Positions 42,775 to 52,153 of a DNA stretch of 64,000 nt are shown here, one piece after another. Where the stretch lies: NCBI RefSeq assembly GCF_000802385.1, contig NZ_JTDN01000001.1, positions 7,501 through 71,500 on the forward strand. Direction: 5' to 3'. The translations under genes and the position numbers were made by a program. The DNA comes from Croceibacterium mercuriale (GTDB lineage: Bacteria > Pseudomonadota > Alphaproteobacteria > Sphingomonadales > Sphingomonadaceae). The notes beneath the pieces were generated by a model. It searched no databases. It was given only the letters and a program-made list of their open reading frames with translations, and was not told the DNA's origin. How positions within the stretch are numbered: the first letter of the stretch is position 1; every line of letters starts with the position of its first letter.

Positions 42775-43440
42775 ATGGTGGCCAACACCCCGCCGCAGAG
42801 CATCGCCGCTCGGCCCGGTGAGGCCGGCACGCAGACGATTGTGATTTTCTCAGATGCATCCGCCGCCGAATTAGCGCCCGCTGTGCAGACCCTCCAGGAG
42901 GCACTGGTGCGGACCTATCGGAGGAGCCCGGCACTGATGGTCCAGCAAGCTGCGGTGCGTGGGCTCGACAGCGGTGCCGCGCTGGAGCGATCGCAAGCCC
43001 GTCCGCAGCTTTCCACCGGCGCCGGTTCGCGTTCGCAGGGGACAAGGGGCACTTCTTTGTCATCTATTCCGGCAATGCCACCGCCCGCATCGGGACGCAT
43101 GGCCTGGAGGAAACCTTTCTCTCACGACGGGATCCAGGCCAGTCATCTGGGCGGAGCCCGGTGGGACAATGTGAAGTCGCGGGATCGGGCGTTTGTCACC
43201 GACTACGCCATCACGGAGGATCAGGAGGACTTCGCGAAGTCGGCCTTGTTCGCCTATGCGCTTATCCATCATCCGGACCGGTTTCCGCCCGGTGAGCGGA
43301 AGAGGATCGAGCAGCAGATCCCGGTGCGGTGCAAGACCGCCCGCACCAAGGCAGCGTGCAAGTCATTGCTTCGCAACACCCTGTCATCTAGTCGTAAGAC
43401 AACAGACTGCACGGCCCCGAACCATTCTTGGCGTGGGTGA
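42775..43440 (+). pseudogene. decayed gene with zinc-metallopeptidase-like C-terminus
   Basis: In one frame the DNA encodes TIVIFSDASAAELAPAVQTL near the start and FVTDYAITEDQEDFAKSALF with YALIHHPDRFPPGERKR at the end; the EDFAK-type segment is typical of the third zinc ligand region in ATLF-like and related zincins. Between about 43011 and 43130 the protein-like signal moves to another frame (GDKGHFFVIYSGNATARIGT then HGLEETFLSRRD) and returns, implying two compensating frameshifts. No intact HExxH motif is seen. It follows the lipoprotein gene, so it may be a third, broken effector of the locus. Confidence 0.45.
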
Positions 43441-43467
43441 TCGTGCGGGAGCGATGGAGAGGTATTC

Positions 43468-46131
43468 ATGATCATGGGATCTGCTCTCGCGGCGCGTGGG
43501 CCGTGGACGATGTTGCTGTGCAGTGCGTCTGCCGCGGCGCTGCTGCCGGGAACCGCTTTCGCGCAGGCTGTCACACCCATCGATCGAGCAGCGGATGCCG
43601 GCAGCGAAGGCATACCCCGCAACGCCATCATCGTCACCGCCACGAAGCGCGAACAGACGCTGCAGGAGATCCCGGTGGCGGTCACCGTCACCACGGCCGA
43701 AACACTCGAGCGCGAGCAGATCCGTGATCTCCGCGATCTGCAATCGGTCGTGCCGTCACTGCGGGTGACGCAGCTGCAGAGTTCGGCCAACACCAACTTC
43801 ATCATCCGCGGCTTCGGAAACGGCGCCAACAATGCGGGCATCGAACCGTCCGTCGGCGTGTTCGTGGACGGTGTGTACCGTTCGCGCACCTCCGCGCAGA
43901 TCGGCGACCTGCCCGACGTCTCCCGCGTGGAAGTGCTGCGCGGGCCGCAATCGACACTGTTCGGCAAGAATGCGAGCGCCGGCGTCATTTCGATCGTCAC
44001 CCGCCTGCCCAGCTTCACGCCCACCGGATCGGCCGAGCTGTCCTATGGCAATTACGACGCGCTCGTCGCCCGCGCCTATGTCAGCGCGCCGCTGGACAGC
44101 AACGTCGCGGTCAGCCTGGCGGGCGGGATCAACCGACGCGACGGGTACAATCGCGACGAAGGCTCCGGCACGCGCACCAACGAGCGGGATCGCTGGTTCG
44201 TGCGCGGTCAGGGCCTGTTCGACAATGGCGGCGCGCTGACCGCACGCCTGATCGTCGACTACGACCGGATCGACGAGAATTGCTGCGGGGTGGTCAACCT
44301 GCTCAGCTCCCCCGCCACCGCCGCGATCCGCGCACTTGGCGGTCAGGTGAGCGACCCGGACGACCGGTTCGGCAATGTCGTCTACAACAATTTCGCCTCC
44401 ACCAACGTCATCGACAATGTCGGCGTGTCCGGGCAGTTCGATCTCGACCTCGGCCCGGTGGAACTGACCTCGATCACCGCCTTCCGCACGACCGATGGCA
44501 GCTATGGCCAGGACGTGGACTTCACCTCCGCCGACCTGCTGCGCCGCTTCTACGACCAGACGCTGGAAACCTTCACGCAGGAACTGCGCGCCACCGGCAC
44601 CTTCGGCCCGGTCTCGGCACTGCTGGGCGTCTACTACTTCGACGAGCAGGTGCAGGAACGGCAGGACGTCGTCACCGGCGACGCGTTCCGGACCTTCGCC
44701 GACATCAGCGTCGGCGGGAATGGCAGCGGCGCGGCGGTTGCCAATCTGGAGACCACCCTGGGCACGCTGTACGGCAACCCGGCGCAATATCGCGGCCGGT
44801 TCTTCGTGCCTGGCCGGAGCGAGACCGGCATCTTCGAGCTCGAGAACCAAGCCCTCTCGCTGTTCGGGCAGTTCGATATCGAACTCGCCGAGGGGCTCGT
44901 CCTGACGCTGGGCGGCAATTACACGGCCGACGAGAAGCGGGCGACCACCACGTACAATGCGTCCGACGTGTTCTCGGGCATCGATCTGGTGAATGCGGGC
45001 AACCGCGCCATCACCGCGCAGGGTATCGCCACCACCGTGGGCAACCTGCTCCGGCTCGGCCGCCCTGCAACCCAGGCCGAGATCGGCGGATTTGCCCAGG
45101 CCAACCCGGCCGGCTTCGCCCAGGTGCAGGCAGGCGCGCAGGCCTTTGCCGCGGCCAACGCCAGCAATCCGCAGGTCAACCCGCTGCTTGGCGCGCGCGC
45201 GCTCCAGCTGTTCCCGCCCTTCGTCAACATCCCCAACGCCGTGGAAAGCGGCGAGACCGACGACGACGACTTCGCCTACACCATCCGCCTGGCCTATGAC
45301 CTGGCCGCCGCCGTCAACGTCTATGCCAGCTACGCGACCGGCTTCAAGGCGAGCTCGTTCAACCTGTCGCGGGACAGCCGCCCTTTCTCGGGCGACGCCG
45401 CGGCGCTCGCCGGAGCAGGGCTGGCGGTGAACAATCTCACCTATGGCAGCCGCTTCGCCGGCCCGGAGGAATCGACGGTCATCGAACTTGGGCTGAAGAC
45501 CAACCGGGGTCGCTACTCGGCAAACCTCACCGGCTTCCGGCAGGACATCGACGGCTTCCAGTCCAACATCTTCACCGGCACCGGTTTCTTCCTTGCCAAT
45601 GCCGGCAAGCAGCGCACTTGGGGCGTGGAGTTCGAAGGCACCGCCAATCCGGTGGATCCGCTCACGCTCAGCCTGGGCGTCACCTGGCTGGATGCGGTCT
45701 ATCAGGAGTTCCCGCTATCGTCGGTGGGCGACCTGTCGGGGCGTAGCGCGGCCGGGGTGCCGGACTGGACGGTGGTGCTCGGCGGGCAATGGGTGCAGCC
45801 GCTGCCCAACGGGGACGAGGCCGTGCTGCGATCGACCTTCCATCACGAATCCGAAACGAACATCGTGGAAGGCCTGCCGGGCTTCGTCAGCCAGGGTCAG
45901 GGCGCGGCCATCGCGGCGGCCGACCAGTTCACGCGGGAAGTGAACGAACTGTCGGCCTCGTTCACCTATGTCATGACGGATGCGGGCGTGGAGCTGTCGG
46001 TCTGGGGGCGCAACCTGCTGGACAATCGCTATCTGCTGTCAGTGTTCGACTCCGTGGCGCAGCCCTTCGCCGTGTCGGGCTACACCAGCCAGCCGCGTAC
46101 CTATGGCGTGGCGGCCCGCTACCGGTTCTGA
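43468..46131 (+). CDS. TonB-dependent receptor
   Basis: 887-residue outer-membrane receptor for energised uptake of siderophores, glycans or vitamins. Signal peptide (LLCSASAAALLPGTAFAQA), TonB-box-like NAIIVTATKREQTLQEIPVA, plug domain with NFIIRGFGNGANN and VEVLRGPQSTLFGKNASAG, then a 22-strand barrel ending in the C-terminal aromatic RTYGVAARYRF. This belongs to the large sphingomonad TBDR expansion; the ligand cannot be named, as no substrate gene is adjacent. The first Met is followed by a second three codons on; GAGAGG lies upstream. Confidence 0.94.
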   Translation: MIMGSALAARGPWTMLLCSASAAALLPGTAFAQAVTPIDRAADAGSEGIPRNAIIVTATKREQTLQEIPVAVTVTTAETLEREQIRDLRDLQSVVPSLRVTQLQSSANTNFIIRGFGNGANNAGIEPSVGVFVDGVYRSRTSAQIGDLPDVSRVEVLRGPQSTLFGKNASAGVISIVTRLPSFTPTGSAELSYGNYDALVARAYVSAPLDSNVAVSLAGGINRRDGYNRDEGSGTRTNERDRWFVRGQGLFDNGGALTARLIVDYDRIDENCCGVVNLLSSPATAAIRALGGQVSDPDDRFGNVVYNNFASTNVIDNVGVSGQFDLDLGPVELTSITAFRTTDGSYGQDVDFTSADLLRRFYDQTLETFTQELRATGTFGPVSALLGVYYFDEQVQERQDVVTGDAFRTFADISVGGNGSGAAVANLETTLGTLYGNPAQYRGRFFVPGRSETGIFELENQALSLFGQFDIELAEGLVLTLGGNYTADEKRATTTYNASDVFSGIDLVNAGNRAITAQGIATTVGNLLRLGRPATQAEIGGFAQANPAGFAQVQAGAQAFAAANASNPQVNPLLGARALQLFPPFVNIPNAVESGETDDDDFAYTIRLAYDLAAAVNVYASYATGFKASSFNLSRDSRPFSGDAAALAGAGLAVNNLTYGSRFAGPEESTVIELGLKTNRGRYSANLTGFRQDIDGFQSNIFTGTGFFLANAGKQRTWGVEFEGTANPVDPLTLSLGVTWLDAVYQEFPLSSVGDLSGRSAAGVPDWTVVLGGQWVQPLPNGDEAVLRSTFHHESETNIVEGLPGFVSQGQGAAIAAADQFTREVNELSASFTYVMTDAGVELSVWGRNLLDNRYLLSVFDSVAQPFAVSGYTSQPRTYGVAARYRF

Positions 46132-46140
46132 TCCGGCGCG

Positions 46141-46159
46141 CCCCGGCCGCAAGCCGGGG
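46141..46159 (+). terminator. hairpin after the TonB-dependent receptor gene
   Basis: CCCCGGC (46141-46147) and GCCGGGG (46153-46159) around CGCAA, 10 bases after the stop. GC-rich 7-bp stem without a T run; candidate terminator. Confidence 0.45.
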
Positions 46160-46344
46160 CATGTGCCGGGACCGGGGCGGAAACCGGTGCCCGGAAAGGA
46201 GCGACGGTCCCGGCAAGGATGGTGCTGCGCCGGACAGGGGCCCGGCACCGGCGCCGGGCGGCGGCAGGCGCCGGCCGAAACTGCTGGTCCGCACCGAAAA
46301 GTTTGTTCATGGCTTGTGAACCGCTGCCAGCCATGTAGGTCTTG

Positions 46345-48300
46345 ATGCCTTCTTTGCTCTCGCGACTGAGGCGAGTCCGCCACTCCGATCAGGTGATCGC
46401 CACGCAGGTGCGGGAGACGCTGGTGGAGTCGCTGTATGCGTCGCCGCAATCGCTCGTCATCGGCGCGGTTGCGAGCAGCGCGATCGCGGTGACGGTCGCG
46501 ACCGTCAGTGGCGACCCATGGCTGATCATCGGTGCCGTCGCGCTGACCCTTACCGCATGTGCCCGAATGGTCGATGCACTGCGGCCGACGCGCCCGCCGG
46601 ATGAACGGGCGCAGCGCAGCGACCTGCAGATCAAGCGGCAGGAGCTCATCTATCTGGCAGGCGCGCTTTGCTACTCGATGCTGCTGGGTGGGTTCGGCCT
46701 GCTCACGCTGACCAACACCGATGATGGCGTGTTGCAGCTCCTCTCCGTGACCACGACGATCGGGTATGCCGCGGGGATCGCCGGGCGCAATGCCGGGCGT
46801 CCGTGGATCGCGCTCGGCCAGCTCTGTTGTGCGTCGGGGCCGATCATCGTCGGCCTGCTGGTCTCGCTGGATCCGCTGAAGGTGGAACTGGCCATCGTCA
46901 TCGGCCTGTTCGTGGTCGCCATGATGAGCATCACGCTGCAGACCTATGACGTTATCCTCAAGGCGACGGTCGCCTCGATGGAGAAGGCTGCCCTGGCCGA
47001 GTACAATGCCGCGCTCGCCCGGCGCGACGACCTGACGGGTGTGGCCAACCGCACCGCCTTCAGGGAACAGCTGGAGGCGGACTTCGCCTCGCTGCCCGGG
47101 GCTGGTCATTGCCTGTCGATCCACTGGCTGGATCTCGACCGGTTCAAGGAGATCAACGATTCCTTCGGCCATCTTGCCGGCAACGCCCTGCTGTGCGGCA
47201 TCGCCGCCCGCCTGGACGAGGCCTTCGGCAGGCGGGGGATCGTAGCCCGGCTGGGCGGCGACGAGTTCGCGATCGTGTGCAGGATCCAGCGACCGGGAGA
47301 GGCCTCCGGCATCGGCCGCGAGATCCTGCGCCTGGTCGAGCAGCCGGTGCAGCACCACGGGCGGCCGCTGCATGCGAGCGCCTCTGTCGGTATCGCGGTG
47401 GCGCCGACCGATGGCCGGGACCCTGATACCTTGCTGAAGAATGCGGATCTCGCGCTGTACCGCGCCAAGGACAGCGGCAGGGGGCAGTTCTGTTTCTACG
47501 AGCCGGTAATGGACGAGAAGGTGGAGCGGAGCCGGAACCTCGCCGCCGAGATGAAGGGGGCGCTTGGCCGGGGCGAGTTCTACCTGCTGTTCCAGCCCAT
47601 CTTCGACCTGCAGGGCACGGAAGTCGTCTCGTGCGAGGTGCTGCTACGCTGGAACAACCGCCGCTACGGCCCGGTATCGCCGGTCGAGTTCGTCCCGATC
47701 GCGGAAGATAGCGGGCTCATCGTAGAGATCGGCCGCTGGGTGATCCGGGAGGCATGCCGATCCGCCAGCCGGTGGAGCGCGGAGGTGAAGATCGCCGTCA
47801 ACCTGTCGCCGATCCAGTTGCGGTCGCCCGACCTGCCCGCGGCGATCCTCGGCGCGCTGGCGGACACGGAACTTCCCGCGCACCGCCTGGAACTGGAGGT
47901 GACGGAGTCGGTCCTGCTGGCGGATGCCGAAGGTACCATTGCCGTCCTGAAGGCGATCAACGCCCTTGGCGTCGGCACGACACTGGACGATTTCGGCACC
48001 GGATACTCGTCGCTCAGCTACCTCACTAAGTTTCCCTTCCAGACGCTCAAGATCGACCGGTCCTTCATCTCCGACCTCGAGCAAAGCCCGGCTTCGGTGG
48101 CGATCGTCCAGACCATTGTCGAACTTGCCGCGAAGCTGGGCATGCGGACGGTGGCGGAAGGTATCGAGACCCAGGCGCAGCTGGATCAGCTGCGCCGGAC
48201 CCGCTGCGATGCGGCGCAGGGATATTTCCTGGCGCTGCCGATGTCGGCAAGCATGGTTGGTGCCATGCTCGCCGACGACAGGATCCGCGCTCGGGGCTGA
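46345..48300 (+). CDS. membrane-anchored GGDEF-EAL protein
   Basis: 651-residue protein: about six membrane helices in the first 210 residues with no recognised sensor name, then GGDEF and EAL domains. The cyclase signature is intact (RLGGDEFAIV, with DLDRFKEINDSFGH); the phosphodiesterase domain has EVLLRW in place of EAL, DDFGTGYSSLSYL, LKIDRSFI and AEGIET, all expected for an active enzyme. It could make or break c-di-GMP. The start is taken as ATG 46345; a TTG one codon earlier is in frame. Upstream leader shares GCTGCCAGCCA with the rpfF leader. Confidence 0.93.
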   Translation: MPSLLSRLRRVRHSDQVIATQVRETLVESLYASPQSLVIGAVASSAIAVTVATVSGDPWLIIGAVALTLTACARMVDALRPTRPPDERAQRSDLQIKRQELIYLAGALCYSMLLGGFGLLTLTNTDDGVLQLLSVTTTIGYAAGIAGRNAGRPWIALGQLCCASGPIIVGLLVSLDPLKVELAIVIGLFVVAMMSITLQTYDVILKATVASMEKAALAEYNAALARRDDLTGVANRTAFREQLEADFASLPGAGHCLSIHWLDLDRFKEINDSFGHLAGNALLCGIAARLDEAFGRRGIVARLGGDEFAIVCRIQRPGEASGIGREILRLVEQPVQHHGRPLHASASVGIAVAPTDGRDPDTLLKNADLALYRAKDSGRGQFCFYEPVMDEKVERSRNLAAEMKGALGRGEFYLLFQPIFDLQGTEVVSCEVLLRWNNRRYGPVSPVEFVPIAEDSGLIVEIGRWVIREACRSASRWSAEVKIAVNLSPIQLRSPDLPAAILGALADTELPAHRLELEVTESVLLADAEGTIAVLKAINALGVGTTLDDFGTGYSSLSYLTKFPFQTLKIDRSFISDLEQSPASVAIVQTIVELAAKLGMRTVAEGIETQAQLDQLRRTRCDAAQGYFLALPMSASMVGAMLADDRIRARG

Positions 48301-48326
48301 GCGGCAGGCGGATACGGCCAGACCCG

Positions 48327-49247
48327 TCAAGTGCCCAGCAGGCGGGTCTGCGCATTCACGAGCCGGCGCATCAGCTTGAGGTCGGTCTCGCTCAGCCGCA
48401 GGGCAGCGTCGGCCCACAGATCGACCACGGCCTGCAATTCCGTGAGTTCGAGCGGGTGAACGGCGCGCGATGCCTCGTAGATGGCGCAATGCCCTGCATG
48501 GCGGCGACGGTTCTGACGGATGTAGGCCTCGACCTCCGCGCGTCCCTGGCCCGGATCGGCAAGGCCGTGGACGATGCCCAGATCATACAGCTCCTCCGCC
48601 GTGTAGGTCCGGCCGCTCAGGATCATCTGTTCCGCCCGTGCGGCGCCAAGGCGACGGGACAGGAAGCAATGCGCCCCCATGCCCGGGAACAGCCCGAACA
48701 GGGTTTCCGGCAGGCCGAACTTGGTACCGCGTTCCGCGATGACGACATTGAAGGACAGCAGGGCCTCGAACCCGCCGCCAAGCGCGTCGCCTTCGACAAG
48801 CGCGATCGTCACGATCGGCTGGTTCAGGCTGAGCATGTTGCGATGCAGGATCCCGACACAGGCATGGCCATACCGGCGCAGCGCCTCCCGATCACCGTTG
48901 CGGATATGCGCGGCAAACAGGTCGAGATCGCCGCCGAGCGAGAATACGCCCGGGAAACGGGAGCCTAGGACAACATACTTGATGGGCAGCGCTGCGGAGG
49001 AAGCAGCTTCATCGATATCGTCCTGCCACGTGCCGAACTGTGCAAGGAGGCTTGGGTTGAAACTGGGCCTGACCTTCTGGTTCATGTAAGTCCACAGGGT
49101 CTCCAGCTCTATGTCAAGTTCGGTCTGGAGGTCCTGATAGGCGAACAGTTCTCTTTCGATCCGGGGTGCCCCCGGGTCACTTGTGTCATGCTCGCGACCG
49201 GCAGGGAGCGGAGTGTTGGCATAGGCGTGCTGGAGGAGAGTCATCAT
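48327..49247 (-). CDS. rpfF: DSF synthase RpfF (crotonase family)
   Basis: 306-residue crotonase-fold enzyme closely matching RpfF: VFSLGGDLDLFAAHIRNGDR, then IALVEGDALGGGFEALLSFN and GLPETLFGLFPGMGAHCFLS. The two catalytic glutamates of RpfF are present 20 residues apart (Glu161 in GGGFEA, Glu181 in GLPETLF, counted from the first Met). It would convert 3-hydroxyacyl-ACP to the diffusible signal factor, a cis-2-unsaturated fatty acid. Two adjacent ATGs exist; AAGGA is 3 bases from the first and 6 from the second (49244), so the second is the likelier start. No rpfC/rpfG is adjacent; the N-terminus is about 20 residues longer than Xanthomonas RpfF. Confidence 0.9.
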   Translation of the reverse strand: MMTLLQHAYANTPLPAGREHDTSDPGAPRIERELFAYQDLQTELDIELETLWTYMNQKVRPSFNPSLLAQFGTWQDDIDEAASSAALPIKYVVLGSRFPGVFSLGGDLDLFAAHIRNGDREALRRYGHACVGILHRNMLSLNQPIVTIALVEGDALGGGFEALLSFNVVIAERGTKFGLPETLFGLFPGMGAHCFLSRRLGAARAEQMILSGRTYTAEELYDLGIVHGLADPGQGRAEVEAYIRQNRRRHAGHCAIYEASRAVHPLELTELQAVVDLWADAALRLSETDLKLMRRLVNAQTRLLGT

Positions 49248-49255
49248 GCGTCCTT

Positions 49256-49286
49256 CTTGGCTGGCAGCGAACTGCTGCCAGCCAAG
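49256..49286 (-). promoter_or_regulatory. 13-bp perfect stem-loop abutting the rpfF ribosome-binding site
   Basis: Plus-strand arms CTTGGCTGGCAGC (49256-49268) and GCTGCCAGCCAAG (49274-49286) around a 5-base loop. On the rpfF transcript the stem ends directly against AAGGA and the ATGs, so it could block or expose the ribosome-binding site, or act as an attenuator or protein-binding element. Confidence 0.6.
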
Positions 49287-49448
49287 AATAGAGGTTTTCG
49301 GCGCTGTTGATGTGAGTTGTTAACCGGCGACCCGAAACCGGGCGGTCACACGCCCGCGAAACCGGCCGAAGCGGCGTGTTCGCGGTCCGGTTCGGAGCAG
49401 GAGACTTCGGCACGGAGTCAGCGCCATGCCGTCTTCGTCGCGGAAGGA

Positions 49449-50951
49449 TTACCTGTCCCGGTTAGTCGCCGCCGAGGCCGTTGCCTCTTCAAGAACGTCC
49501 GGCAAGGGCGCTTCGGCCGTGAACACGACACCTTCCGGCCGGTAGTCGAGCTTCGCCGTCCCACCGATTTCCAGAGCCAGCACGCGTTCTATCAGGCGGG
49601 ATCCGAAGCCGAGCCGGTCCGGCGGAGTTACGGCGGGACCGCCTTCTTCCGTCCAGATGACCTGCAGGCTGGCCGGCCGCGTATCTGTCACGACCTGCCA
49701 GTCGATCGTGACACTCCCGTCGGCAAGGGACAGAGCGCCATACTTCGATGCGTTGGTCGCCAGCTCGTGCAGGGCCAGGGCGAAGGCGATCGCGACACGT
49801 GGCTGCAATCGCACGTCAGGACCGGACAGATAGAACCGGTCGGCGTCGTCGACACCGAACGGCGCCAGCGCCCGCCTGAACAGGTCGGTGATGGGCGCAC
49901 TCTCCCACCGCTCATTGATCAGGAGATCATTCGCCGCTGCCATGGACATGATGCGGGCTGACAGGGTCTCGCCCGCGGCTTCCAGCGAGTTTGCGTTGCG
50001 GATCGTCTGGGCGACGATCGACTGCAGGGTGGCGAGCGTGTTCTTGACCCGGTGGCTCAGTTCGTTCGCCAGCAGCGCACGATGGTCTTCCGCCTGGCGC
50101 CGCGCGGTCACGTCCTGCGACGTACCGACGACGATCAGCGGCGTGCCATCGGCGCGGGCGTGCGCCTGCCCGCGCACCTGCAGCCAACGCTCCTCGCCCG
50201 CCGGGGTCAGGATGCGATATTCGATGTCGTAATCGTCGCCGTTCCCGATCGCGGCTGCCAGGGCTGCGTCACGACGCTCGCGATCATCCGGATGGACCGC
50301 CTGCTTCAGGTCCGCGTAGGTGAACGGCTGCGATATCGGTCGGCCGAAATTCTGCTTGCAGCGGTCGGAGACGACCATGCGCTCCGTCATGGGATCGAAG
50401 CTCCACGATCCCAGCCGTCCTGCCTTCAGGGCGAAGCCCAGACGCTGCTCGCTCGCCAGCAATTCGGCGTTTCGGCGCTCGACCTGGGCTTCCAGGTCGT
50501 CGCGATCGCGCTGGAGGTTGGCGAGCCGCTCCCGCTCTGTGGTGACGTCGAACTGGGAGGCGAAGAAGTATGTCAGTTCACCGTCATCACCGAACACCGG
50601 CGACACCAGCAGGCGGTTCCAGAAGGTGGAGCCGTCCTTGCGGTAGTTGAGCAGTTCCAGCTCGATCGCCATGCGATCGATGATGGCCTGGCGAAGTCGC
50701 GCCACATCGGCCCGATCGGTCTCCGGGCCCTGCAGAAACCGGCAATTGCGTCCGAGGACTTCGTCACGATCGAACCCGGTCAGCCTGGCGAATGCCTGAT
50801 TGGCGAACACGATCGGGTTATCGTCCTGCCGGGGATCGGTGATCAGCATCGGCATACGGGTGGCGCGAACCGCGGAGGAGAACGGATCGGTGCCGTTGTC
50901 TGATCGTGTCAGCTCGTTGATGATCCGAGCTTCTTCTTTTCTGTCTGTCAT
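49449..50951 (-). CDS. LOV-domain blue-light histidine kinase, HWE type
   Basis: 500-residue soluble sensor kinase. N-terminal LOV domain with the flavin-adduct motif GRNCRFLQGPETD (Cys70) and NYRKDGSTFWNRLLVSPV; a coiled coil and a PAS domain (YEYRILTP-type) follow, then a HWE-type kinase core with ELSHRVKNTLATLQSIVAQT, ALHELATNASKYGAL and LGFGSRLIERVL. Start taken at ATG 50951; upstream codons give non-homologous sequence. Blue light should form a flavin-Cys adduct and change kinase activity. No response regulator is adjacent, so it likely signals to an orphan partner such as a PhyR-type regulator elsewhere. Confidence 0.93.
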   Translation of the reverse strand: MTDRKEEARIINELTRSDNGTDPFSSAVRATRMPMLITDPRQDDNPIVFANQAFARLTGFDRDEVLGRNCRFLQGPETDRADVARLRQAIIDRMAIELELLNYRKDGSTFWNRLLVSPVFGDDGELTYFFASQFDVTTERERLANLQRDRDDLEAQVERRNAELLASEQRLGFALKAGRLGSWSFDPMTERMVVSDRCKQNFGRPISQPFTYADLKQAVHPDDRERRDAALAAAIGNGDDYDIEYRILTPAGEERWLQVRGQAHARADGTPLIVVGTSQDVTARRQAEDHRALLANELSHRVKNTLATLQSIVAQTIRNANSLEAAGETLSARIMSMAAANDLLINERWESAPITDLFRRALAPFGVDDADRFYLSGPDVRLQPRVAIAFALALHELATNASKYGALSLADGSVTIDWQVVTDTRPASLQVIWTEEGGPAVTPPDRLGFGSRLIERVLALEIGGTAKLDYRPEGVVFTAEAPLPDVLEEATASAATNRDR

Positions 50952-51225
50952 CCGCACCCGCTTCCCGCAGCACGCCAGCCAGATACTGGTCGTGCCCTGT
51001 CGATCCCAGCCCGATGCGGGCATCGTGGTCCGCACTGGCGGCACGTTGCACAAGTTCGTCGATACAAACGCCTCGGTCAGCAGTTCCTTGGCTGCTGCCG
51101 GATGGCCGATACCGGCCGCGCCCTCCTTTGCATAGCCGGTGATCGACACCCCCCGCCGGTGCGGGCAGACCACGTGCCGGCTCGAGCTTCGCTTGCTTGG
51201 TCGGGAGCCGTTTCAGCCGACCGGG

Positions 51226-51933
51226 TCAGTCGCTGCGCCCGGCGGCATGCGCGTCGGCACCCGGCGGGGTACGGAGCGGCGCGAAGGCCTGCCAGGCGCG
51301 CTCCTGCTCCTCCACGCTCGCCGGCGCGTGCTCGGGGCAGGCCAGCCGCAGGTGCCGGTCGCCGAACGGCGCATCCACATAGGCACAATGGTGGGGAGCG
51401 GCGGCGTCATGGTGCACGTTCGGCCTGAAGAAGGTGCAGGTGAGGCACATGCGCTGGAGTGGAACGTCGCCCGCCTGCTGGAGCGAGCGGATGACCTTGA
51501 CCAGCGCCCGGAGCAGCGCCGCCTGCTCCACCGGGTCGAGCGTGTCGACCGCATCCGCCAGGAAGCTGGGCCATTCGCGGGTCTGATCGGCCAGCGTCTC
51601 GCCCCTGGGTGTCAGGACGAGGTTGATCGATCGCCGGTCCGCTCCGGGTGCCTTGGTGACCAGCCCCTTGGCCACCAGCGTGTTGACCGCATCGCTGGCC
51701 GTCGGTGGCGTCACCCCGAGCAGTTTGGCGATCGCGCGCAAGCCGATCCCGTCCGGCGCATCACGCAGCAGGCCGAGCGCCTGGCCCTGCGTCGGCGTGA
51801 CGCCCGCCGCCCCGGCGCCCTTCCACGCGCGGCTACGCAGCACGAGTGCGATCTTCGCCAGCCCTGCCGTGACGCGCCGGGCGATCGGTTCGCTCAGGGA
51901 GTCGAAGATGGCGGTCAATGGCAGCTCCTGCAC
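51226..51933 (-). CDS. MarR-family regulator with Cys/His-rich C-terminal extension
   Basis: 235-residue regulator. Residues 30-150 form a MarR winged helix (VTPTQGQALGLLRDAPDGIG, LAKLLGVTPPTASDAVNTLV, ADRRSINLVLTPRGETL). An extra 75-residue tail contains MCLTCTFFRPNVHHDAAAPHHC and LACPEHAPA, four Cys and several His that could hold zinc or an iron-sulfur cluster. It faces the carboxymuconolactone-decarboxylase gene across 220 bases containing a perfect palindrome, so it is probably the repressor of that gene set, sensing a metal, oxidant or phenolic ligand. Confidence 0.85.
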   Translation of the reverse strand: MQELPLTAIFDSLSEPIARRVTAGLAKIALVLRSRAWKGAGAAGVTPTQGQALGLLRDAPDGIGLRAIAKLLGVTPPTASDAVNTLVAKGLVTKAPGADRRSINLVLTPRGETLADQTREWPSFLADAVDTLDPVEQAALLRALVKVIRSLQQAGDVPLQRMCLTCTFFRPNVHHDAAAPHHCAYVDAPFGDRHLRLACPEHAPASVEEQERAWQAFAPLRTPPGADAHAAGRSD

Positions 51934-52091
51934 GCGGGAGGATGTGGATGGCAGTCCTAACGATCCGTGTCGATCCTGAAGGCTTCAGGGTCCGGGAAAC
52001 GGCCTGATCGATCAATCCGATCTCTGCCATCGAGAGGATCATCCAGGATGCTCATTGATGAAACCCATATGCGCCCACTATGTTAGGAGTC

Positions 52092-52107
52092 CGAACAATG
52101 TTGTTCG
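52092..52107. promoter_or_regulatory. perfect palindromic operator between marR-like and CMD genes
   Basis: CGAACAA-TG-TTGTTCG, 7-base arms, 46 bases upstream of the CMD start. Size and symmetry suit a dimeric winged-helix repressor such as the divergent MarR protein. Confidence 0.7.
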
Positions 52108-52153
52108 TCGAGGCCATCGGAAGGTGGCCTGAAGGTGCAGCAAGGAGACTACC

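Noticed and set aside
42959-43174. 71-codon plus-strand frame inside the decayed metallopeptidase-like region
   Set aside because: It runs in neither of the two frames that show protein-like sequence and has Arg/Pro/Cys-rich noise composition.
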